Positions 10,912 to 22,900 of a DNA stretch of 64,000 nt are shown piece after piece. Below the pieces are notes generated by a model, which was not told the DNA's origin, did not search any database, and saw only the letters and a list, made by a program, of their open reading frames with translations. The stretch spans positions 34,592,010 through 34,656,009 of the forward strand of contig OV121088.1 in the NCBI GenBank assembly GCA_921293015.1. Reading direction: 5' to 3'. The position numbers were made by a program, and so were the translations under genes. This DNA comes from Phorcus lineatus (taxonomy: Eukaryota; Mollusca; Gastropoda; Trochida; Trochidae). How positions within the stretch are numbered: the stretch's first letter is position 1; every line of letters starts with the position of its first letter.

Positions 10912-13900
10912 CTATAATTAAAGTGGAAAACTGGACATATACCAAAGATACATTTAATGATTATAGAATGGCTAGAAAGGATATATTTCAAAGGACAAAT
11001 TCAAACATCCAAACAGTTTAAGCACTAAAAATACCGGTTACTCTTCCTGTATCTCCATTACTTGCATCTGTATATCAGCCTCGATAAGTCATGAGCGTAA
11101 TAAATGCAGAATTAAGCACAGCCAAATATTATTAACTTTCAGTTGATAAATTCAAGATGTTTTTTTAAGGATTGTTAATTATGATCAAATCCTACGGAGG
11201 AGCATTAATAGAATTGTTGTTACCTCTGCTGGTTCTCTTCTCTGAAAACCATTAACTTGACCACGCCCCTTGTGGCACAGTAGACGATCCACTGAGAGAC
11301 ACGCCCACTTCTTTTGATGATAGTTAACGGTGATTGGCCGAATATCAGGGTGTTAGGAGGGAAGCTGGTCAGCCGACCCGGGTTGAGCCCGTTAACTCTG
11401 GACACCGTGTTGGAAATGTCTGAAAGATAAATCATCATGCAGGATTCCAAATGCAATCTTCATTTTCATGTTTTGGCAGAATTTCTGTCATTTTTCAGGC
11501 CCATTTTACTCTTTCGAGATTCTAACTTTTACGGTTTAACAAATGACTGTCCAATATATTTTGAGTTAACATTGGTATAGTCAGCATTTTCGATGGTACA
11601 AATTGTCATATTCTTAAAAGATCCGGTTTTTGCAGGATTCGACAAACATTTCCGAGTCAGTGGTCTGCCAATGTACAACCAATGGTGGGAATTTGAAAAA
11701 ATATTAATGATAACATTTTTAGGTGCTCGCTTAGACTTTCAAAAGATTATATTGGGATTTGAATCTTTAAGTGAAACAAACCAACACTTATAAATGATAA
11801 ATTATAAATAAAAATTCTAAAACTTATCACATATATTCATATAACAATGTTTTCGAGTACCTGTGCAAACTGGCATTTCTCCTGTTAGACTGCCATCTAT
11901 TGCGCATGCTCGTGCAAGACTTCCGGATTTCAGAACGAGGCTTGGCTGACATTCGTATTCCAGAACTCCCCCTGGAGGCAAAGGCTCTGATGGACCGACG
12001 ACTTGTGCATTGTTCTCCTCGGGTGGTTTCAAAGCATCACAGAATATGCCTGGTAGTTTAAGAGACAAAATATGATTTATCAGGTCACCTTATCATTGTA
12101 TTATTACAAGATTTCAACTTATGTGACGTGAAGACGTCGTACTAGGTTATGCCTACTTATGAATAGGATCGACGTAGAAACACAAGCTTTATGATATCTA
12201 CTATCTATTGTAAATCTCCAAAGTCATGAAGACGTTGTAGCGGTAAAGAAGACACATCTTATGCATTAGATATATCTATTTCTTTATATATTTTGAGGCA
12301 CTTTTGAGGCTGGTCAAACGAATGACGGTTATTCTTAAAACGGTTGAATGGCGAGTCAGGCTAGAAACTTTTTATATATTTTTTCTTGTTATATTCAACG
12401 ACATTCTGATCAAGTCCTTTACCTAGTTAAGTAGAAAGTAGCTTAGAAACGTCATGAGACGAACAAATGGAGTTCTAATTCTTTAGATTTGTCAAATATT
12501 ATTCCAGGTTAATTGAACAATGTTGAAGGATTAAGCTGTATCTCAGTAAGTTTCTCTACCGATTGGAACGAAATCTTTCTTTATTTCTTCCACTTTTAAA
12601 TGCCTTTCAAGCATATCATTAGCTAAGATATATTCCAATTAGGTTGTGTATAGTTGTACGATTCAATTTACATATCATTCAGGCACAGTTGGCTATACAT
12701 GTATATATCAAAATTCATTTTCAACCAAACAAAGTGTAAACAAGAAATATACAATTTCAGTTCGCTTTTAATCGGAATTTTCACAGCGAATACGTAAGTA
12801 TCTTATCTCATACCTTCCGATATATATGTTCTTGGTACATCAATACTTTTAATAATCCATATATTTGGAAATATTGTTTTTAAATCTAAAGGTATTAATG
12901 CACACCAATATTTCGTTTAACAAGCAATGCACAGATGAGGCATATCTCTCGATATTACTAATGATCCGCACTCATGAAACCTACCTCGTAAGTTGTTTAA
13001 CAAATATGTACGCATTCAGCTTCTAAAGTTTATTGTAAACGATCAGAGTTATTCAATGCAACGTTGATATAAATCTTTATGAACTGCGATATCGATAATA
13101 TTCAAATTGTGCCTACAGGGAGAAGAGCAAAAACGGCAGTCGCTATCTTTATTCCAATAACAATGCTTATAATATTTTGCAATCGGTTTGGTTACTAGAT
13201 TGCTTTCATAAACAATATTTCATCCTTTATTTTCAGTTCATAAATAAGGTAAATTCAAAAGCTGTACACATTACTTGTTCAGTCGTTTTCAACTGTCCAT
13301 ATCCACCCCCCATTTCGTGCACAGCTGAATATAGATTTTTTTGTATATCTCTGAGCCGATTTCGGACGACTTAACTTTTTCATTGTTGGTAACTGGTTAG
13401 TTGCAAAGAATAATGAATATTTCATTGCATCGATGGAAAGATAGATGAGTGCATATATCCTTATATGCCTTCAAATAGCCAATTTGAAACGAAAAAGCGT
13501 GCTCTAGTGGCTTTGAGATGTCGAAGTGATTTTTTCTTTCATTTGTAACAACATCCCATTTTCTCCATTCTTTGGTGTTTACAATTGAGAAATTTTTAGC
13601 ACATAAAAGACCATATTCATTGTATAAATTCTCGCGAAATGACCAGCTCAAGTTTGGTTCGACCTGTAAAAGGAGCGGAATCACAAAATTCACAAAATAT
13701 GAAGTTTTACTCACCGGATGGATTACATTTTCCACAGGTGGCATCACAAAACCTGGCAAGTTGAGTACTTTCACACATTTTCGGGTTTGAACGGAGGAAG
13801 TCGTCACATTCATGTTTCTTGTTGACACACTCCTGTGTGTCTGCATCACGCTTCCCGCGACCTGAAGTGAAAGTAATAATTATAGTCTTAATTCAGCCTT

Positions 13901-16900
13901 TTACAAATGGACGATCCATACTGCCTATTTCATGCTTAAATACCAAGAACGTTCCAAAAGCCACCATCTATTTCTTTAGATTATGTGATCGACTTGAAAA
14001 GGTCTCATTTTTAATGCAATGTTGTATCCAGTACCAACGAAGTACGAAATCGGCAATATTCAAACTGAAAATCTTCGCACAAGAACATCAAATTGTCGGA
14101 ACTTAATATTAAAATGAATTCCTTTAATTGTTCAGAGACACCAACGATGTCTTACACTTTCGGAAATGATATCATCATAACCTGCAAAATTCATATTACG
14201 TCCGATCTTCCCCAAACTAGACCTCAGTAAGACGAGTGAACTCCGTCTTAATTTTCTCGATGATTTTCTCGGATCAATTTAAGTATCGAATAGATGAATG
14301 TGAACTAAAATATCCAAAATATTAATGAACAGTTACAAGAATACTCCGGCAGCAGACTGAGACTGAATTTAGGTCGTAAATGTATGTTTTAAACCAAGAT
14401 ATTTCAACCGTGTTTACTTTTAATTAAGACGACCCGTTTCTCATTTTCGAGTTCAAATCCTACCTGTTGTCTGGGGAACCTTCCTGCAGACAAAGCTGTT
14501 CCTTGACCAGCAGTCTGCACTTAACCATTTGTTCCCGTCTTGGCTCCGACCAACCACACCACACGTCCGACGTCTTGATGGACCTGGAATCGAACACAGT
14601 AAGAACAGGATGAAACAAATTTGATGGCCATCTCGTTCGAAGGAACGATTAAATAGCGGAATGCAATCTATAGCAAGCAATAGGAAAGCTTCATAGTTAA
14701 GCACATTTTTCCAAGATAAAAAGCAATTTATACAAGCGTTAGGCTTGGTATCAACAGAATCATTATGAAAGTGATTCAACCCCTTATACTACTTCAACAT
14801 AAAACTCATTAAATGAGCTCAGAAGACGTCTTGGGATTCATTCCTAGTTACACTGTAGCTTCTATGTCAACTGAAATCTAACTCAGCAAGTCATCGGTTT
14901 ATTCGGAAATAGAAGCACTTATTCCCCCAGCAATTTCAAAGACGAAATTGTACAACATAATTCCTTATAAAAATTTATTACTGATTACATTTGGACAGCA
15001 GGAAATGTGTTTAAGTAGTAAATTGTGATGCACAAGAAAACATAGTATTTCTACAACACTTGTTATGTTTTGATTTACTGGAGAAAAAGGTTAATCGAAA
15101 CGTACGAGATCTTGGTGCCCAGTTACTGTAATACATCCCATAATATATCCACGGGACCCAGTACCACCGTCTATATCTTCGGTTATATCTTGCGTTGACG
15201 AAGAATTTTTGGTTTCGGTACCTTCAAAAGAGATATACATTTACAAAACCAGTCACATCCAAAGCAGGAATAGTGAATGTATATATCTAGAATTCTAAGC
15301 TTTTAACTCATTTGTTAAATTGCTTACTAAATAGTTGCAAATGCAAGAGCATTTCTAATATACCGGTAAAGCCATTATAACAAGAGAAGTTTTGATTGAG
15401 ACATTAAGGTCATCTTCACTCGATTCAATATTTGGTCTTGTCAACATTTCCGTTTTTTTTCATTATTACATCTTGCATCGTACACGGACGGAAAGACTAC
15501 CTTACCCTGCTTTGTCCCTGAGCTGGACCAGGAAGTTTTGAATCTCTGGGTATTCTACAGCGGTAAGAGATGCAGAGTCATGGGCACATATTCTTGCAGC
15601 GCAGTCCCATGTTTGTCGACTGGCGTAGTAACGGTAGCACAGGCCCTCAAACATAACGAACCCTGGACTGCATGCTAGGCTATTTTCATTTTTCACGTCA
15701 TCATCATCATCATCGTCGTCGTCGTCGTCGTCGTCGTCATCATCGTCGTCGTCGTCATCATCATCGTCTCCGTCATCATCATCATCGTCGTCGTCGTCAT
15801 CGTCGTCGTTCGCGACAGTTGTCTGCGATGTTGTTACTGATGTTGTTGCGGATGTTACCGATGTTGTTGGTGAAGTAGTTGGTGAAGTTGTTGGTGAAGT
15901 TGTGGGTGATGTTGTTGGTGATGTTGTTTGGGATGTTGTTGGCGACGTTGTTGGTGAAGTGGTTGATGAAGTTGTTGGTGATGTTGTTGGTGAAGTTGTT
16001 GGCGAGGTTGTTGGAGATGTTGTTGGTGATGTCGTTGCGGATGTTACCGATGTTGTTGGTGAAGTAGTTGGTGAAGTTGTTGGTGAAGTTGTGGGTGATG
16101 TTGTTGGTGATGTTGTTGGTGAAGTTGTTGGTGAAGTTGTTGGCGAAGTTGTTGGTGATGTTGCTGGTGATGTTGTTGGTGACGTTGTTGGTGATGTTGT
16201 TGGTGAAGTTGTTGGTGATGTTGTTGGTGATGTTGTTGGGGATGTTGTTGGTGAAGTTGTTGGTGAAGTTGTTGGTGAAGTTGTTGGTGATGTTGTTGGT
16301 GAAGTTGTTGGAGATGTTGTTGGAGATGTTTCCGAGGTTGTTGCAGATGTCTCTGAAGTTGTAGCGGATGTCTCAGATGTTGTTGGAGACGTTGTGACAG
16401 AGGTTTCTGATGTTGTGGCAGATGTTTCTGAAGTTGTAACTGAGGTTTCTGAAGTTGTTGCAGAGGTTTCGGATGTTGTTGCTGATGTTGTTGCTGATGT
16501 GACGACGTCATCTTTGAACATTTAAAATTTAGATTTATTTTTGTTTTTTACATTCTTGCCTGACAGTTTCCCTTCCCTTGCAGGGAATGTAAGTCATGTT
16601 ACCCAATGCATTGTCCATTACAGGCGGGGCAGATTTCATTGTAAAGAATATCTCAAATAAGCTCTAACAATAAACATCGCCTAGAAACTTCAAAAATGAT
16701 TCTTTAACACAACAACATAGTATAAAACTAATTCAGAAATTAAACTAAATCAAAGACATCATGCCAGTTTTAGAAACATGTAAAACTGATATTCCTGTTG
16801 ATTTTTACTTAGCAAGTTACAGTTTCAAAAGGGGGGTCATCGAGCGTGGCCTCAGCGGATTTGTATGTAGATTCAACTCACCTAGCCCGCAGGTTGCTCG

Positions 16901-19900
16901 GCAATAGGTCTCCGCAGTTTCGGTATTGCAGTAATCGCTGTTACTTGCCAAAGATTCTGCACAATCGTCAAACACGTCGAATGATCGGGCTGTAATAAAT
17001 GATTATACAAAGTAGGTTTAATTATTAACAACAAATCTGTTGAATTTACGTGAAATAATAATAATAATAGCTTTCTTATACCGCGCATATATCCATGACA
17101 AAGCATGCTCAAAGTGCCATGAGTATTATTACCCTGGAGGGATAGTATGTTCGGTGCTGCCGATTAACAAGCGCTCCGCGCGACTGTATAGGTCCGTTCT
17201 TCCACCTTGTTCAGGTACCCATTTGTACCGCTGGGTGAACTGAGTGCAAAGTGGATGAAGTGTCTTGCCCAGGGACACAACACAGGATGAGATCCAAGTC
17301 ACAAATTTATGGTGTCTCCACCGGGATTCGAACTAACCACTACACCACTGTGCTCCACATCCACATATCTATTCAAACCGACCCCTAAGGATATTCAATA
17401 AGAAAAACTATTATTTTTATTTTCAGTGATGTCACCATTTTCTTTCGAAGATGGTAAATGTTGTTGTGGTGTAAACCCATACTGTCTAAGTTTATCAATT
17501 GGGTATGTTTGGGTGTTAAGGAATTATGCGAATGTCATGGTTAACTAATTAGCAAAAATTAGGTGATTAGTGTTGGGCATAACGTTACGTCACCGCGACA
17601 AATAAGTTTCCCTAGGATATCATACAATGGAAATGTGTCTACATTTGATTGCTTTCGTAGACATGAAAGAATACGAACGTACCGTAATCGCATACATCAC
17701 AGAAGGTGATTATACAACTGGTGTCCCCGATTTCAGTGTAACACCAGGGTTGGGGCAGCGAGGCTTCGGGGTTCCGACAATAGTTGTTGTCGTAGGGTAC
17801 GGTCAGTCTGAAACCGATTAAGTTTTCATCGAGTTCCTTATACCAAATCTTATCTATCTTTACTTTCTCTTACAAAACACTGTCAAATTTGCAACAAGAA
17901 TGCACTGCCTTTATATTTGTAACACATACATGCATAACATAGAGAAGGTACGACAGCCATCTTGGATCTCTCCCCTGCCCGGAAATAGAAAATGGGATCC
18001 GTATAAGAACTTAATGAAGCGTATTGTAGCCAATAAACTATTTCCGGGAAGGGGAGAGATCAAAGATGGCTGACTTTGTCGTTTCTTCTTTATGTGTATA
18101 AAGATAGGTATGAATACTTATGGGCATATTTAGAGTGTGGCGCTTGTGTCCGAACTTACGTCATATCAGCCGGATAATATTTGCATACAGCTGCGTCAGC
18201 CCATGGTAGACAGGCATCATTTGTAACGGAACGGTTCTTGGTTCCGTCATAGTTCTCTCCCTTTTCCGCCAGGGGGTAGCACCAATCGGCAGCTGTATGA
18301 AACCAAGTTGAGGAAAAATTGGAGTAGGATTGTTTAAAGATCCTTTATTCCACGTACGATCAAAAACAAAAGTATGCATCCTTCAGCAAAAGGTACAGAC
18401 AAAAGACTTGCGCAACATGGAAAAATTTATTTATTTCCTAGAGAACCGTGATTCAGTCTTATAAAGCATTTATAGTTGTGAATAAAGGTAAATCAAATCT
18501 TAATGAGTAGTTATATAATAATTTCTATTTGGTTTCCTTTAAATTAAGTGTTTAAGCCGAGAGATTTTGCAATGCATACATTCAAAGGCTTATAGCTAGG
18601 TCCTCTTACCAACTACTAAATGTTGAATCTTAGCATGCAAATTTCTCATTTTCAAACCACTTAACAGTACAAAGATTTATCTACAGGTTATCATGCATTG
18701 CTTTTTGTATGCAAAAATATTGAAAAGAATCGTATTGTGAATTTAGTAAAAGGTGAACCCACCAGGTCTGAGAGTAGCTGTTCCCTTTAGGAAGCTGCTA
18801 GTTGAAGTTCCTGCATCTAACGTTAGAACAATTGCATTACCCAGCGAGATGATAGACCGGCCGTATCCCTGACCACAGTAGCTGCAGAATGATGGATAAA
18901 TCAATTTGATTGTAAACATTAAATCTAAAGTAACTCTCGTAACTCGCAATCTCTCCCAACAGAGGTAGCTCCGTCATAAATTCCAATCTTAATACGAAGG
19001 TTTCTCGGGCTTCCGGTAGTTTCCCCTACCGGCGCAATAGTGCAACTTAAACTACCTGGCAATATTTCAGCCAAGGAAAACACCGAATGCATGAATAAGA
19101 GATGTGTTGTCACACAGGCCCATGCAGTGATGCAGTCGCAAACTGAAGCGTATGTGTTCTGTAAAGACGACTCAAAGTGCAAGGTGCATATTCGAATAAA
19201 GTTTAGCTTTTGGAAAGGTTACGGAAATGAATACGGCTATGTGAATGATAACTTTTGAAACAGCGTCGCTGATTGCACAACTAACTTTGATTGCATCCAA
19301 TCAGCGTTCCACATTTCTAGATAAAAAAAGAGAGGATGTATAGGAATTTATGACGGAGCTACCTCTGATGGGAGAGAATGGTAACTCGCTGCTTACCCTA
19401 ACCCCAACCAAACGCGACGAGGCAATACATATATTTATAATTCTATTTCCTATCAGGCCGACAGCCCCATGAATGGTTGAATTTCCTAATAATGAAAGGT
19501 CACAACATGACCTCTAGTAAAGTACTGAGATCGTAACGTAGGGTCACCTCCGGTTTATTGCTCTCATCGATGTGTCTTCAGATAAATATTAGATCTGATT
19601 AAAATCGACTATGTGCCGAGGAATTAAAGTTTGTAAAAATATAATCTAGAGGGATTCGAACCTTTCTATCAGGGGCTTTCCTCTCCACAGCGATCTGACA
19701 GCAGCCTCCCCACCTCTATATTTTGCTACTTTTACTATTTCGTTCATGGCCTAATTCGCATGAATACTTTATTTGTTTTATGATTAAATCGAAAACAATG
19801 CAAACAACAATAATCATATCAAAATGGTCGAAAGATGACTGGTCACTCACTCGTCTCCAGCTTGACCAATGATTCCCCTGTTGATGGTCAGTTCGGCCAC

Positions 19901-22900
19901 ACAGGAGAATGTAGTTCCTTCGGCGTTCAGCTCCTCGATGTCTACTACGATTTTAGATCCGTCGTCTGGGGCCTGTATATACGATTATTGATAATCTTTA
20001 TGGATAAAACATCACGAGTGTTATACACTCAATCGAATAGGTTAAGGACCTCTAGATTTTCAACAATACGATATTCTAAATTTCGTATCAAAATCGATAT
20101 TATGCGTTAATATTCAATATCATGGTGCCGGTGGTCCTTTACTTATTTTGTTGAGGATAATTATAATTTTGTGAACTCGAGCTTAAAATATAGCTATTAA
20201 TAAATAAATCAAATGTCTTTGTGTTTATATTAGTCATGGTAACTACAAAATCCACACACATGTATTCTCAACATGGACAAAATGCTCCTTACATTAAGTG
20301 TATCCCTTTGGTGAAAAATGTGTAACTTAATATGATTTGATTTTACAATATGGGGAAAGAAGAGGGGTAAAGGAAAAGAAGAGGTGTACAGTGGAAGGAG
20401 TTAGAATGAGGGGTAAGAGGTAGGGCCGAACTGTGGTCGAACACTTACTTGATAAAAAGGTATGGACAGCAATATCGTTTCATGTATGAAACATTTTGAA
20501 AAAAAAAAGAAGAAATAAAATGATGAATTATAAATAAAATTGTTGACTGAATTAGATTTATGGTTTACGGTAGAATCAAAACTCACGAAGAAGATCCAAC
20601 TGTATACGGAGTTTGCTGGTATAGCTGAATCTGGAGCCCCGGGGGTCCCGAACTGGACTGGGGTACTGTCTGCCAGGTTGTAGATGGTTCCATCAACTGG
20701 TAACAGAGAAATGTTCATTTTCGTTTAATACCTTACAGAGCCACTCCGTGATTACATATTGTTTACCTTTGATGCGAACCTAAATGTCATATGTGGTGAT
20801 ATAAAATGAAAACATATAAACTTTCATGTCCAAATGACATATAAATGATAAATTCTTGTTTTCCATGAAAAAATCTAAAAACAGCCTTATAAATGCACAG
20901 AGGTGTAGATGTCACGTCCAATATACATGGATACTAGTTATATCACCTAACAAACACTATCAACTCCTAACTGCCCTCCTGGCTGTTTTAGATAGGTCTC
21001 CAAAAATTACGTTTGACGATTTGACGTGCGCCACTGTCCGGTTTTCGATCATAATTGCGACGTTCCACCTTCATATTGTCATTGTAAAAAACTTTAAACC
21101 TTTCAAATGTTTCTTTTTTTAGAACAGTCGATACTTCGCGATCAAATGACACCATTGATTAAGTTTGGCATATATGACTACAACAACTCACGGAGTGCAT
21201 GGCTCTTTAAAACATTCTACAGATTTTTAGGGTTACAGATTGTGACGTTATATTTTCGTTTGTGTGTATTTATAATAAACCATTATTGCCCTTTCAAATG
21301 GACTGGTTGAATTATAGGAGGTTTGCGTAATCGTTGTTGGTTTGGCTGCGATCAGAATGATGTCAAAGACATAACCTATAGTTCTTAAACTAAGGTTGAA
21401 TACCAAACGTTTTATCACCTTAACTGACTAAGCATTCACTGTCCATGGTCAAAAAAGCCATTCTTTGAAGGGGCAGCACACAGTATGTTGTCGCGGTAAC
21501 ATATTTCATATTTCCACAAACATGTATGGTGTCACTTGATAGAGAAATACTAGTTCTTTATGAAAATTAACATCTCGTTGTTTATCAGTTCAGTATAGTG
21601 ACAATAAACAGGTTAAAGTATAAATTTGTGATCGAAAACCTGACAGTGGCACCCGCTCAAACGTAATTTTGAATACCTATTTACTGGAGACACAGCGACA
21701 AATCTAGCTAGATAGTTTTACGTGTAAATGAAACGCAGAATTTCGACTTCTTTACATTTGTATGACGGTTCTTCATTTACAATAAAATTGAATTATAAAT
21801 ATGTTACTTTAGACAACTGAATTGAACTCAGCTTATAGGTGACATGCTATTTTGTCCCTCATCTAAGCCACGTACCAAATTAATGAAACATACTCTGTGT
21901 CACTTAAAGAGCCACTCCGTGAGTTGTTGGAGTTATATATGCCAAACTTAACCAATGGTTTCATTTGATCGCGAAGTATCAACTGTTACCAAAAAGACAC
22001 ATTTAAAGCTTATTGAGTTTTTTTACAGTGACACTTTGAAGGTAGAACGTCGCAATTATGATCGGAAACCGGACGGTGGCGCGCGTCAAATAGTAAAACG
22101 TAATTTTGGAGACTTATCTAAAACAGCCAGGAGGGCAGTTAGGAGTTGATAGTGTTTGTTAGGTTATATAACTAGTATCTATGTATATTGGACGTGATAT
22201 CTACACCTCTGTGTATTTATAAGGCTGTTTTTAGGTTTTCTTGGAAAACCAGTATTTGTCATATATATGAAATGTTATCGCCAAATATGACATTTAGGTT
22301 CGAATCCAAGGTAAATGATATGTTATGAAAATCACAGAGTGGCTCTTCAATGTGGCATCGCCTTGCCTCTCTTGTAAAAAAACTCAAAGGATGGCATGAT
22401 AAAAATTTCAAAAGGGGAGATATTTTCGAAATTCCGATTTCCTTATTTTACAAAAAAACATTCCATATCGACTGAGAAAAAAGTAAGCAAAATCACATTG
22501 ATTTAATGGAAGGGAACAAACATGACATATTTTTAATCCATTGATGAAAATTATAGGATTTTATAGAGAGAATGAAAATCAATGTTTTCGAAATGTTGAC
22601 CTCTGATCACTTCAATGGCCAGACAAAACTGCAACGGTTAACTGTGGGGTTTGACTAAAGTACAATTGATCGTCAATTCTGTATCGAAAATTCGACATGA
22701 TTCGCAATGATGGTATTTGGGTCTTATTTTAGCAAAATAAGAATTAATTAAACATATTCTGTGTCACCTTAAGATTTCGGCATCAACAAATACGTTAGCG
22801 GGTTGCCCGATGTTCAATGTAAAACAAATAACTGTCAATATTTGTCATTTTGGGAAGAATGTGTGAGATGCTCTGAATGAGTATCATCAAAATTAGAGTT

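Noticed and set aside
15879-16525. Long open frames on the plus strand (valine/glycine-rich) and a second minus frame (Gln/His-rich) over the mucin tract
   Set aside because: They arise from the 12-base periodicity of the TTSP repeat. The TTSP frame alone connects in phase to the flanking lectin and ShK exons.
16882-17112. Alternative reading of exon 16 ending in TAG
   Set aside because: That frame starts in a SINE and lacks cysteine pattern. The frame used gives an ShK-like module and fits the phases on both sides.
21955-22149. 64-codon open frame
   Set aside because: Lies wholly within a non-coding MITE present in several diverged copies.
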